A DNA stretch of 64,000 nucleotides from positions 248,001-312,000 of the forward strand of contig NZ_JAGGKI010000002.1 of NCBI RefSeq assembly GCF_017873605.1, written 5' to 3'. The position numbers and the translations under genes are program-made. Within the stretch, counting starts at the first letter, position 1, and each line of letters opens with the position of its first letter. Shown here piece after piece: positions 33,850 to 42,703 of the stretch. The notes under the pieces were generated by a model that made no database searches, was not told the origin of the DNA, and worked only from the letters and a program-made list of their open reading frames with translations. The stretch is from Paenibacillus lactis (GTDB taxonomy: Bacteria > Bacillota > Bacilli > Paenibacillales > Paenibacillaceae).

Positions 33850-34842
33850 CTATTCGATATTGTCAACGCTTTCGCGCTCGATAAATTCATAATCCAGTAC
33901 CGTCAGGGTGTCGACGGATTCCTCTTGGACAAGCTTCATGACTTGACGCGCGGCCAGACGTCCCCCCGCTGCGTAGCCATATTTAACCGTTGTGAGGCCC
34001 GGATGAATCACTTCAGTCACATCGTAGCCCCCAAAGCCGGTAACCGAAATATCCTCCGGAATCCGGATTCCCCGCATATGCGCCGCCTTCATCACTCCAA
34101 GCGCAATATTGTCCGTTGCGCATACGATGGCCGTCGGACGCCGGTCCCGGTTATCCAGGATACGGGAAGCCGCTTCTACCGCTACCGACATCCTAAACCC
34201 GCTCTCATAAAAATCGGCCGAGGCGCCGGCCTGCTCCTTCAGCGCTTGCTGGAACCCATGCTTGCGCCGCACTCCAACGGCCACATCCTTCTCGGTTACC
34301 CCCAAATAAGCGATATCCCGGTGTCCTTTGGCTAAAATATACCGGCCGATCTCATACCCCGCCGTGTAATCGTCATAAATAATGCTGTGGACATCCTCAT
34401 GCTGCTGACCGAGAAAAATGACCGGGATCCCGATTTCCTCGATCGCCGTCAAATGGGATTCCGTAATCTGCGTAGCGAACAGGACGATCCCCGATATTTT
34501 TTGCCTTGCCAGGTCATACAGGGCCTCGATCTCCCGCGATAGATTCTGGCTTGTATTGATAATCAGCAGCTGGTAGCCGTTCTCCCTCAGCTCCTCATCC
34601 ATGCCCGTCACCGTCTGAGATGCGGCGAAGGAATCCAGCCGGGGTACGATCGCGCCGATCATGCTCGTCTTCTTGGCCTTCAAGCTTTGGGCGAAGGAGT
34701 TTGGAATGTAGCCCGTTTCCTTGATGACATGCTCGATTTTCCGCCGGGTAGCCTCGCTGACGGAACCGCCGTTCAGGTAACGGGACACCGTGCTCTTGGC
34801 CACGCCTGCGATTTTGGCGATATCTGAAATGGTAGTGTTCAT
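33850..34842 (-). CDS. scrR: LacI-family sucrose operon repressor
   Basis: A 330-residue repressor with a helix-turn-helix at residues 4-26 (TISDIAKIAGVAKSTVSRYLNGG) and a sugar-binding core (IGAIVPRLDSF, IVLFATQITES, SVTGFGGYDVTEVIHPGLTTVKYG). It lies upstream of scrB on the same strand, with the twin GGAACCGGTTCC sites between them. It is most likely relieved by sucrose 6-phosphate or fructose; the effector is inferred. GGAGGACAAGA precedes the ATG. Confidence 0.9.
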   Translation of the reverse strand: MNTTISDIAKIAGVAKSTVSRYLNGGSVSEATRRKIEHVIKETGYIPNSFAQSLKAKKTSMIGAIVPRLDSFAASQTVTGMDEELRENGYQLLIINTSQNLSREIEALYDLARQKISGIVLFATQITESHLTAIEEIGIPVIFLGQQHEDVHSIIYDDYTAGYEIGRYILAKGHRDIAYLGVTEKDVAVGVRRKHGFQQALKEQAGASADFYESGFRMSVAVEAASRILDNRDRRPTAIVCATDNIALGVMKAAHMRGIRIPEDISVTGFGGYDVTEVIHPGLTTVKYGYAAGGRLAARQVMKLVQEESVDTLTVLDYEFIERESVDNIE

Positions 34843-35338
34843 TCTTGTCCTCCACCCATGACGTCAACGGCCTGTCCAGCCCCGAGAATGGTTGCGATAT
34901 GTCTGTACACAGTATTCTCTCCTTCATCCTCTGTTTCCCCTAAATATAACATGCAGGCAGGGATGCGGGAAACTAAGGGGGCTTGGCGGCAAAAACTTAG
35001 CTGTAACGGGAGTTACCTTGAATTTTATTTGAGCTTCAAAACCAAATTCCTTGAGCGCGCTCTCAATGCGGCTTCCCTCTCTCTTCCCTGCCCCATTCTC
35101 CAACTTTGTAACTGTTCATACCAAGGATGGATCGAAACACGGTCTATTAGAATGGAAATTTTTACTCCAAGGATGTAACATTGATCAATTTCAAACTGTT
35201 ATGTAAGTTAGATGGAAAAAGAGGAACTCGTATGCTGCTGTACCTTTCTAGGTAATGATAGCATCCGGTTCTTAACCCAGATACCGCCAAAACAGATGCT
35301 GATCATGATCCACCTCATCTTTTAAATAGGAGGCAGCT
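34843..35338. other. Intergenic region of about 500 bases
   Basis: No gene is supported; the short open frames have no ribosome site or recognisable product. The left part must hold the scrR promoter (minus strand), and the right end carries AATAGGAGG (35326-35334), the ribosome site of the next gene. AT content rises toward 35300. Confidence 0.5.
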
Positions 35339-35740
35339 ATGTGTTATTTTATGCATATTGTAATAGATCGTAATATCCCAGATTCTATTATCGGGAAATT
35401 CATCGACATGAATATCTATATTAGGGACATTACACAGGGTGTGGAACATAAACATCCAGAGAAGTACTATTATGATATTACCAACCAATGCTCCTGCGAT
35501 TTTGTCTCTTCTGACCCAAAAAGAAATCAGGCTAATGAAATAAAAGAGTTATTTCAAGCATTACATTTATGTACGGATATTACCTTCTGCATTATCTTAG
35601 ATAACAATAAATATACCAACTTACAATTGGAAATACAGGACATTATCTCTTCACTACCAAATGAAGAATTGGATTTTAACACTTTTATGGATTTATATCC
35701 TGACCAATTGGAAAAGGATAGAGCTTATCTAATTCGTTGA
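35339..35740 (+). CDS. AT-rich orphan gene, unknown function
   Basis: A 133-residue soluble protein (MCYFMHIVIDRNIPDSIIG) with many Ile, Asn and Asp residues, four cysteines and no membrane helix. The gene is visibly richer in A and T than all neighbours and uses AT-ending codons (ATT, AAT, TTA), which suggests transfer from another source. AGGAGG lies just upstream of the ATG, and a strong terminator follows, so it is probably expressed. I recognise no family. Confidence 0.65.
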   Translation: MCYFMHIVIDRNIPDSIIGKFIDMNIYIRDITQGVEHKHPEKYYYDITNQCSCDFVSSDPKRNQANEIKELFQALHLCTDITFCIILDNNKYTNLQLEIQDIISSLPNEELDFNTFMDLYPDQLEKDRAYLIR

Positions 35741-35812
35741 AACGATGGTTTATGTAGAGATGAAGATTTAAATTGTATAAAAGAAAAAGCCCGCCTGATG
35801 CAATCGCCTCTC

Positions 35813-35866
35813 TAAAAAAAGTGTGTCCCAAAGTCTTCACGATGACTTTGGGACACTTTTTTGGCC
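35813..35866. terminator. Bidirectional intrinsic terminator
   Basis: GTGTCCCAAAGTC (35823-35835) and GACTTTGGGACAC (35844-35856) form a 13-bp stem flanked by seven A and six T residues. It separates the convergent orphan and MATE genes. Confidence 0.9.
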
Positions 35867-35935
35867 AACCCCCGCCAACTAAAACAATTGCAATCTTCTT
35901 TCTACCTCTACGCTTGCAGCACAATGATTTATACG

Positions 35936-37330
35936 CTACACTCCGGCGGCTGCCACCGATTCCCCTGGCATTTTCACGGAATCCGCAGGTGCCTGCGATT
36001 CCGCTTTGCGCAGACACTTCTGTCCCCGCCAGCGGAAATAGGATAAGACGCCCCGCAAGTATTCATCGGCAATCATGCAGGAGTAAATGCCGATGAGTCC
36101 CCATCCCATATAGATCCCCAGTACGTAGGACAGGACCGTTGCGACGATCCACATCGAGCCGAGGGAGATATACATCGTAAACCGCGTATCGCCCACTGCA
36201 TTTAGCGAGTTGCCGAGCGCCATATTGAGCATTTTGCCTGGCTGAAGGATCAGGTTCATGCCGAGCAGCGACGCGCCGATCGCAATGATCGTCTTGTCAT
36301 CCGTAAACAGTCCGAGCAGCTGCTTGCCGAACACATACAGCACGAACGCATTCACGATCACGTATATCGCGCCGATGCCGAGCGCACGGTATGCGCTCCG
36401 GTACGCCTCCCGGGTCCGGCCGGCCCCGTACAAATGCGCGATCTGGATCTGGGCCGCCATCGCAATGGAGGAGCCGAGCAGGAAGCAGAACGATTCCAGC
36501 GTATTCATGTACGTACGCGCCGCCAGCTCCGCTGCCCCTAGCTGCGCGATGAACGAGTAGATGACCAGCTGCGAGAATACCCAGCAGGACATATTGATGC
36601 CGAGCGGCCAGCCGATCTTCAAAATCTCGCCGAACAGCGGACGGTCAAACACCCGGAACTCCTTCCACTTGATCTTGTATTCGAACGCGCGCAGGAACAT
36701 GTACAGCAGCATCAGCACCGCGAGCAGCCGGCTGGCCACAGTTGAAATCGCCACCCCGGTCAAGCCCCACTGCGGGAAGCCGAAGGCGCCGAAAATAAAG
36801 CCGTAGTTCATGATGACATGAATAACGTTCATGCCGATCGCCACGTACATCGGTCCGCGGGTATTGCCCGTGTTGCGAATGACGGTGCTCATCGTTGCCA
36901 TCATTGCGATCAGCACCATGCCCCCGCCGACAATCGAGATATAGGTTCCGGCAAGCGGCAGCAGCCGGTCCGGCAGCTGAAGCATGGAAGCAATCGCCTC
37001 AGGCATGGCGAACAGAATCACGCTGCACACCAGGCCGATCAGGGTCGTGACGCTCACCGCCATGATGCCGATCGTCCGGGCATCACCCGTTTTGTATGAG
37101 CCGATCTTCTGCGCGATCAGAATCCCCGCCCCGCTCGCCACCGTCATGAATAGCGTCGTCATCGCCTGGAACAGCTGGTTCGAGAAGCCGACCACCGCTA
37201 CCGCGTCATCGGAAATGCGGCTGACCATCAATGTATCCACCGCTCCCAGCAAAAACTGCAGGAACAGTTCTATAAATATGGGCCATGCCAGAACCCATAG
37301 CGTAAATTTTTTCGTATCTTTATCCAACAT
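35936..37330 (-). CDS. MATE-family efflux transporter
   Basis: A 464-residue exporter with about 12 membrane helices in two homologous halves, expelling drugs or metabolites in exchange for Na+ or H+. The N-terminal half has LGAVDTLMVSRISDDAVAVVGFSNQ and the second half repeats the pattern (AELAARTYMNTLESFCFLLGSS). ATG 37330 (MLDKDTKKFTLW) follows GGAGGT; the ATG at 37396 adds 22 doubtful residues. It is divergent from an AraC regulator that may control it. Confidence 0.9.
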   Translation of the reverse strand: MLDKDTKKFTLWVLAWPIFIELFLQFLLGAVDTLMVSRISDDAVAVVGFSNQLFQAMTTLFMTVASGAGILIAQKIGSYKTGDARTIGIMAVSVTTLIGLVCSVILFAMPEAIASMLQLPDRLLPLAGTYISIVGGGMVLIAMMATMSTVIRNTGNTRGPMYVAIGMNVIHVIMNYGFIFGAFGFPQWGLTGVAISTVASRLLAVLMLLYMFLRAFEYKIKWKEFRVFDRPLFGEILKIGWPLGINMSCWVFSQLVIYSFIAQLGAAELAARTYMNTLESFCFLLGSSIAMAAQIQIAHLYGAGRTREAYRSAYRALGIGAIYVIVNAFVLYVFGKQLLGLFTDDKTIIAIGASLLGMNLILQPGKMLNMALGNSLNAVGDTRFTMYISLGSMWIVATVLSYVLGIYMGWGLIGIYSCMIADEYLRGVLSYFRWRGQKCLRKAESQAPADSVKMPGESVAAAGV

Positions 37331-37487
37331 TCCAACCTCCACCCATGATGTAAGGGTTACACGCCAATTCGCTTCAAACGGCGATAACCTTTTCAAATTA
37401 TAGATGGTATACTAGGGTTATAATATCAGTATCCGAACGTAAATTATAAAAAATCCAACCTCACTCATCACGAAAGGGCTTTTCTTT

Positions 37488-38357
37488 ATGACGATCCTGA
37501 ATTTTACCGTTCCGCCGCTGCCGGTCTATATTCATAGCGGACTCACCCGTGCCCCCGTGAATGGAGGGCATCCGAACCGTAAAAACATCGGCATCTTCGA
37601 CCTGCTCGTCGTCGTCAAGGGGCAGCTTGACGTGACCGAGAACGGCCATCCCTATGAAATCAGGCAGGGCATGTTCCTTATTCTGCGTCCCGACACCCAT
37701 CACTTCGGTACAAGAGGCTGCACGGAGGAAACCGATTATTACTGGCTGCACTTTCAGTCGTCGGGGCCATGGAGCGCGGAGGAATCCGGCGATGCTACGA
37801 GAAGAGAAGACATCGTTGAGCTGAAGGCGATGACGCCGAACTATTTTTCCGTCAAAATCCCGCAATTCGGAAGCCTCCCGCAGCCGGAGAAGGCGGCAGA
37901 GCTGCTGGCCACGCTAAACGCCTTGGTCCAGCATGGGCAGCAGGCCAAATTCCTATGGCGGCAGCAGGTCGTCTTTCAGGAGCTGATCGAACAGCTTGCC
38001 GCCGCCCTGGATGCACCGGTCTCCACGCCTTCCTCCGCCTGCGCCGAACGGGCCGCCGCTTATTTGCGGAAGCACTACAAGGAGGAATTCAAGGTGCAGC
38101 AGCTAGGGGACCGGATCAATTTCCATCCGGTGTATATCGCACGCTGCATGCAGAAGGAATACGGCTGCTCTCCCGTCGAATATTTGCAGCGCTACCGGAT
38201 CGAGCAGTCGAAGCTGCTGCTGCTTCAGACGGACCTGAGCATCAGCCGCATCGCCGAAGAGGTGGGGTTTAACCATGCGGCCTACTTCACCTCCTGCTTC
38301 ACCAAGCAGGAAGGGATCTCGCCTCGAAAGTACAGGCAGCGTTTCTTTATGAGTTAA
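37488..38357 (+). CDS. AraC-family regulator with N-terminal cupin sensor
   Basis: A 289-residue regulator. The N-terminal cupin barrel (NIGIFDLLVVVKGQLDVTENGHPYEIRQGMFLILRPDTHHFG) probably binds a small ligand, and the C-terminal AraC domain has its two helix-turn-helix units near residues 200-280 (VQQLGDRINFHPVYIARCMQKEYG and ISRIAEEVGFNHAAYFTSCFTKQEG). CACGAAAGGGC lies upstream of the ATG. It shares a 157-base intergenic region with the MATE exporter. TATAAT at 37420-37425 is a candidate -10. The ligand is unknown. Confidence 0.87.
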   Translation: MTILNFTVPPLPVYIHSGLTRAPVNGGHPNRKNIGIFDLLVVVKGQLDVTENGHPYEIRQGMFLILRPDTHHFGTRGCTEETDYYWLHFQSSGPWSAEESGDATRREDIVELKAMTPNYFSVKIPQFGSLPQPEKAAELLATLNALVQHGQQAKFLWRQQVVFQELIEQLAAALDAPVSTPSSACAERAAAYLRKHYKEEFKVQQLGDRINFHPVYIARCMQKEYGCSPVEYLQRYRIEQSKLLLLQTDLSISRIAEEVGFNHAAYFTSCFTKQEGISPRKYRQRFFMS

Positions 38358-38387
38358 TGTTTTTTTGATGCCGGATAGGAAAATCAC

Positions 38388-38444
38388 TTGCAATTACGCG
38401 GGAAGTCTTTATAATAAACATTAGTTACATGATAATGATTATCA
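38388..38444 (+). promoter_or_regulatory. Fur-controlled promoter
   Basis: TTGCAA (38388-38393), 16 bases and TATAAT (38410-38415) form a promoter. TGATAATGATTATCA (38430-38444) is a perfect 7-1-7 Fur box of the Bacillus type, placed at about +8, where iron-loaded Fur would block transcription. Confidence 0.85.
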
Positions 38445-38657
38445 TTACCGGACAAGTGAGAATGAGCTGAGAATGGACGCAGCGGCCGCCTGGCTGCTGT
38501 AGCGGTGGATGCAAGCAGTTAGTTCTATAGGGCAATAAGCGCGGAGGGCTCAGACAGACATCCGTGCGGGTCTGGAACATCCGCTGCTGGCAAGACCGCC
38601 TCCATGACCGCCATTCCTGCTTGAAGAATTGAATTATAAAGGAGAGCCGATGGTCTT

Positions 38658-38810
38658 ATGAAAACGACTTCCCGCCGTTGTTCACTGCAGATTGACGATT
38701 ACCTGGATCTGCTGAATCTTGCCATCCAGCTTGGCGATGTGAAATGGCAGAGAGAAATTACCCGCAAGATGGAAATGACGCTGTCCTCTCTGGAAACGAC
38801 CTCGAAATAA
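38658..38810 (+). CDS. 50-residue protein in a Fur-controlled transcript
   Basis: MKTTSRRCSLQIDDYLDLLN starts a small soluble helical protein of 50 residues with a balanced charge pattern (DVKWQREITRKMEMTLSSLE). AAAGGAGAG (38637-38645) is 12 bases from its ATG but four bases from another ATG at 38650, which opens a three-codon frame (M-V-L-stop) whose TGA overlaps this ATG. Translation may therefore be coupled to that tiny frame. Its position below a Fur box recalls the Fur-regulated small basic proteins of B. subtilis (FbpA/B/C), though the sequence is not clearly alike. Confidence 0.6.
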   Translation: MKTTSRRCSLQIDDYLDLLNLAIQLGDVKWQREITRKMEMTLSSLETTSK

Positions 38811-38858
38811 TCACATCCATGCATTTAAGGATTATGGCCACATGATCCCATATATACG

Positions 38859-38927
38859 AAAGACACCTGGACGTCTGTGCCCCGGAAAGTACCGTGGCCG
38901 TGAAGAGCGTTTAAGGTGTCTTTTTTT
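38859..38927 (+). terminator. Terminator of the Fur-controlled unit
   Basis: AAAGACACCT (38859-38868) pairs with AGGTGTCTTT (38914-38923), with a large internally structured loop, and is followed by more T residues. Confidence 0.75.
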
Positions 38928-38990
38928 GACGTTAAGTGACGAGATGCTTTGAATCCTCAGCATGGCAAGGGACGGAGCGACTCCACTTCT

Positions 38991-40574
38991 CTATCCCCGC
39001 CCCAGCTCCGCGTCAGCCTGCAGCTTCATGCGGTATTCATGCGGCGATATGCCTTCCAGCTCCTTGAACACGCGCGAGAATTGCTTCGTGTTCTCGAATC
39101 CGACCGCCTTGCCGATATCGGCCAGCTTCATCGCCCCGTCCTGAAGCAATGCCTTGGCCCGCGAGATCCGCAGCTTCTTCAAATAAGCGACAAAGTTTTC
39201 GCCCGTATGGGCTTTGAATGCCTCGCTGAAATACGAATAATTAAGCGACACGTGATTGCTGACCATCGCCATGTTCAGCGGTCGGTGATAGTTCTCTTCC
39301 ATATAAGCGATGGCTGCCTTCATCTCGGAATGCTCGCTATGAGCGGACCGGATGCCTTGAATATATTCGTCCACACTCAGCAGCAGATGCTCGAGACTGC
39401 GGTAATACGCATGAAAATGACGGTAATTATCCATCGTCCCTACCCTCCGGTAGAGCTTGAGCACCTCGACCATCGACTCCCCGTATACGCGGAACACTTC
39501 ATCGAGCACCTGCTCATTGATCTGCTTGCCGACACGCTCCAGATAAGCGATATCGACATGCGGCATATCCCCGATATGAAAAATATCCAGCAGCAGCGTC
39601 TTGATCTCCCGGTCGCGCCCGGTGCCCAGCATATTGCCAAGCTTGCGGATATCCTCCTCCGGCATCGGATAGCTGCGCAGCTCACCGTTTATGTCCTCAT
39701 GATTCATCAGCCTGATGTTCGGTTGAATGAAGGTGTAGCTGAGCGCGTGGAGCGCCTGACTATAGCAGATCCGGACATCCTCGATCCGGGAGCCTTCCCG
39801 GCTGATGCCGACGAATAATCCGTCCATCTCCCGCTCCGCAAACTGCCGCGCCAGCTTCTCGAACTGTCCATCGGGACTGCCGACCAGCACGAGCCTCCCC
39901 CGGCCGTCCAAAACGCTGGCGCTGATCCGCCCCTCGACGGATTCCATCATTTTCTCCACGAGCTGCTTCAGCTCATCCTTGTTCATCGTGTTGCCGTCTT
40001 CGTACTTATATTTCATGACAGCCACCCGAAACGGCTTGACGTACGCTTCGAAGCCGATCGATTCGGCTGCTGCCGCCAAATCAATGTCGGTATCCTCCGG
40101 CTGCTCCAGCAGCTCCTTGAGACGGTGAGACTGCAGCTGCTGCAGATACACGTCGGTGGCGGCCATGCGGCTGTCCACTTCGGCCTGCCGAATCAGCGCT
40201 TCCTCCGTCTTGCGAAGGGCGGCGAAGAGCTCCTCGCGCCGGATCGGCTTCAGGAGATATTCCTTCACCTGATACCGGATCGCTGCCTTTGCGTATTCGA
40301 AGTCCTCATAGCCGCTCAGGATCAGCACGACCGGCTTGGCTGCCCCCGTTCCTTCCAGCTCGGCCAGCGACTCGATTAGCCGGATGCCGTCCATGACCGG
40401 CATCCGGATGTCGGTTATCACGATGTCCGCCGGCTGGGCGCGAAGCAGCTGCAGCGCTTCCTCCCCTTGCGAAGCCATCCGGATATCGTACGCCTCCGGG
40501 AACTCCCGCTCGATCATCATCTTCAATCCGAAGCGGATGTTCTTCTCGTCATCCACGATCAACAGATTTCTCAT
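38991..40574 (-). CDS. YesN-type response regulator, AraC output
   Basis: A 527-residue regulator with a receiver domain (1-120) whose phospho-acceptor is Asp55 (IVITDIRMPVMDG) and whose conserved Lys lies in YLLKPIRREEL. A long middle region follows, then a C-terminal AraC domain (NMAMVSNHVSLNYSYFSEAFKAHTGENF and LADIGKAVGFENTKQFSRVFKELEG). Its start overlaps the kinase gene by 26 bases, so they form one two-component system. It probably activates the LplB-type sugar transporter operon just upstream. Confidence 0.92.
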   Translation of the reverse strand: MRNLLIVDDEKNIRFGLKMMIEREFPEAYDIRMASQGEEALQLLRAQPADIVITDIRMPVMDGIRLIESLAELEGTGAAKPVVLILSGYEDFEYAKAAIRYQVKEYLLKPIRREELFAALRKTEEALIRQAEVDSRMAATDVYLQQLQSHRLKELLEQPEDTDIDLAAAAESIGFEAYVKPFRVAVMKYKYEDGNTMNKDELKQLVEKMMESVEGRISASVLDGRGRLVLVGSPDGQFEKLARQFAEREMDGLFVGISREGSRIEDVRICYSQALHALSYTFIQPNIRLMNHEDINGELRSYPMPEEDIRKLGNMLGTGRDREIKTLLLDIFHIGDMPHVDIAYLERVGKQINEQVLDEVFRVYGESMVEVLKLYRRVGTMDNYRHFHAYYRSLEHLLLSVDEYIQGIRSAHSEHSEMKAAIAYMEENYHRPLNMAMVSNHVSLNYSYFSEAFKAHTGENFVAYLKKLRISRAKALLQDGAMKLADIGKAVGFENTKQFSRVFKELEGISPHEYRMKLQADAELGRG

Positions 40575-42480
40575 GTCCGCCTCCTCCTCCCGTTAACAAC
40601 ACCTTCGGAAACGTCATCGTCACCTGCGTAAACCCGCCTGCTTCGCTATTCACGTCCAAGCCGTATTCATTCCCGTAGAACAGCTTGATCCGCTGATGCA
40701 CGTTCCGGAGCCCGATGCCTCCGGCCTGGTGCCCGCCTCGCCCGTAATCTCCGGACGGAAGATCCTCATCATGCACCGTGCGCAAAATTTCGCGCAGCCT
40801 ACCCAGACGGTAGGCTTCGATGCCAACCCCGTTATCCTTCACGTAAATCGTAATCCGGTCCTCCTCCCAGGCCACCACATCGATCTGGATCCGCTTCGCT
40901 TCGGCCGAGCCGTCCGGCCAGCCGTGCTTCACCGCATTTTCCACGATCGGCTGCAGCGACATCTTCAGCACCTCCAGCTCCATGAATTCCGAAGGTATAT
41001 TAAGCTCAAACTCAATCGGCTCATCGTACCGGATATTCATAACGTCAATGTAATTGCGAATATGGCGGATTTCATCCCTCAGCTTGACGTATTCCCCCGA
41101 CCACTTGAAATTGTAGCGCATCATGCCGCCCAGCGAGGTTAACGCATCCGAGATCGTGCGCTGTCCCTCGATTTCGGCCAGCATCTTGATATTTTCGAGC
41201 GTGTTGTACAGGAAATGCGAGTCGATCTGGCTGTGCAGCGTTCGGAGCTCTGCTTCCTTCGTGACGGCTTGCTTCCGGATCCCTTGAGCAATCAGCTCAT
41301 TAATCGTGCGGATCAGCTTATTGAAATGATGCGCTAGCTCGCCGACCTCGCCGCCGCCCCGGATATCGATGCCGGAGGAAACCTCGCCCTTGCGGACCTT
41401 CTTCATCGTGTCGGTCAGGCGCCGCAAATTTTTCAAAATAATCGAGTTCAAATAGTACGTGATGACCGACAGCAAAATGATCAGGATCACGTTCGCCGCT
41501 ATGATCTGCCACTGTGCCTTGGAGACATTGTTTAACGCGCCCTCCAGGGAAACGACATTCAGCACATGTGCCTGCAAACGCTCCACCGGCGCGGCGATGA
41601 GCAGGTACGACGCCCCGTCCACGCTGAACCGGGAATGGACGATGCGGTCCGATTCAGGATCGGTTTCCTCCTTTAGGAGCTTCTTGAACTGAGTCTCGAC
41701 CTCGTCTCTCAGCCCCTCGCGGCTTGTCATGAAGGACTGCCTGCGATCCATGAAGAACTGGCCGTCCCGATCCACGATCACCATCTGCGAGCCGGTATCA
41801 TGAATCCCTCCGAACGTCTTCGGCGCGAAATACTTAAGCAGCATATCGACCTGAATAAGCCCGTCCTCGGCACTGCTTCCGACCCGCCGGATCAGGGACA
41901 CCTTCGGCTGCTCCTCGGGCACGTCTGTAGCGTAGCGCTGAAGAATGTCCGGATCCCGGTGATTGAATACCCACAGCTCGCTAACGCCTTGCGACTTCAT
42001 CGGGGCGAACCAGGGCTCCGCGGCAATGCGGCTCTCCTTGAATATAATCGGCCACATTTCCATGACATGCTCATTGCCGGTGAACAAGCGGAGGTGTGCG
42101 ATGTTGGGATTATTCGTCTGAATCCGCTGGATGTCCTTGGACGGCCCCCACGCCACCTCCATCAGCGCAGCCGAGCTGAGCTCCTCCTCGATCCCCAGGT
42201 AATCCTTGATGGCCTGGTCAGAGATCGCAAGCTGCGCCGCCATCTCGATCGACTCGATCTGGCTCTGCATGTTCATCTTCTCGGTCTCCAGCAGGAACGT
42301 GTTTTGGTTCAGCGCATCGCTGATATACGTATCCCGAATCTGTTGAAAAAAGTAATTCGACACGATGATGCTCGGAATGAGCAAAATCAATATATAGGCG
42401 GCCACCAGGCGGCTCTGCATGGACCTGCGCCCGACCCAGTACATAAAGGATGAAATTAGCTGCACCCATCGTTTTCTCAT
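40549..42480 (-). CDS. YesM-type sensor histidine kinase
   Basis: A 643-residue membrane kinase with a first helix (about 26-46), an extracellular sensor domain, a second helix (AANVILIILLSVITYYLNSIIL), HAMP, the phospho-histidine His422 in QIDSHFLYNTLENI, and an ATPase domain (QPIVENAVKHGW, YVKDNGVGI, GGIGLRNVHQRI). ATG 42480 (MRKRWVQLISS) follows AGGAAGTGA; the open frame begins earlier at 42591 without a ribosome site. It likely senses a sugar through, or together with, the neighbouring lipoprotein. Confidence 0.92.
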   Translation of the reverse strand: MRKRWVQLISSFMYWVGRRSMQSRLVAAYILILLIPSIIVSNYFFQQIRDTYISDALNQNTFLLETEKMNMQSQIESIEMAAQLAISDQAIKDYLGIEEELSSAALMEVAWGPSKDIQRIQTNNPNIAHLRLFTGNEHVMEMWPIIFKESRIAAEPWFAPMKSQGVSELWVFNHRDPDILQRYATDVPEEQPKVSLIRRVGSSAEDGLIQVDMLLKYFAPKTFGGIHDTGSQMVIVDRDGQFFMDRRQSFMTSREGLRDEVETQFKKLLKEETDPESDRIVHSRFSVDGASYLLIAAPVERLQAHVLNVVSLEGALNNVSKAQWQIIAANVILIILLSVITYYLNSIILKNLRRLTDTMKKVRKGEVSSGIDIRGGGEVGELAHHFNKLIRTINELIAQGIRKQAVTKEAELRTLHSQIDSHFLYNTLENIKMLAEIEGQRTISDALTSLGGMMRYNFKWSGEYVKLRDEIRHIRNYIDVMNIRYDEPIEFELNIPSEFMELEVLKMSLQPIVENAVKHGWPDGSAEAKRIQIDVVAWEEDRITIYVKDNGVGIEAYRLGRLREILRTVHDEDLPSGDYGRGGHQAGGIGLRNVHQRIKLFYGNEYGLDVNSEAGGFTQVTMTFPKVLLTGGGGGHEKSVDRG

Positions 42481-42582
42481 GACGGTCACTTCCTGTTTCG
42501 TTAACGTCCGCGCTTCCATCGTGAAACTGACGCTCTTCCTGCGACAAGCCGGATATGCTCCTATCATATCGCTTGACATGCC

Positions 42583-42624
42583 AAAAGGCACCCTATTTCG
42601 ACATCAAATGAAATAGGGTACCTT
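42583..42624 (-). terminator. Hairpin between binding protein and kinase genes
   Basis: AAGGCACCCTATTTC (42585-42599) and GAAATAGGGTACCTT (42610-42624) form a 15-bp stem with one mismatch, followed by UUUU on the minus strand. It probably ends or attenuates the transporter transcript before the regulatory genes. Confidence 0.7.
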
Positions 42625-42703
42625 CGCATCTATTGGAGCAACTAGTTAGCGTCAACCTCGCCGCAAATAGTAGCAGCCGTTCACCTCAAGAGGGTTCCTT
42701 TCA

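Noticed and set aside
34858-35178. 106-codon frame upstream of the orphan gene
   Set aside because: It has no ribosome site, overlaps the scrR promoter region, and shows no protein-like pattern.
35339-35740. AT-rich gene as part of a mobile element
   Set aside because: No transposase, integrase, terminal repeat or target duplication is visible around it, so only composition supports transfer.
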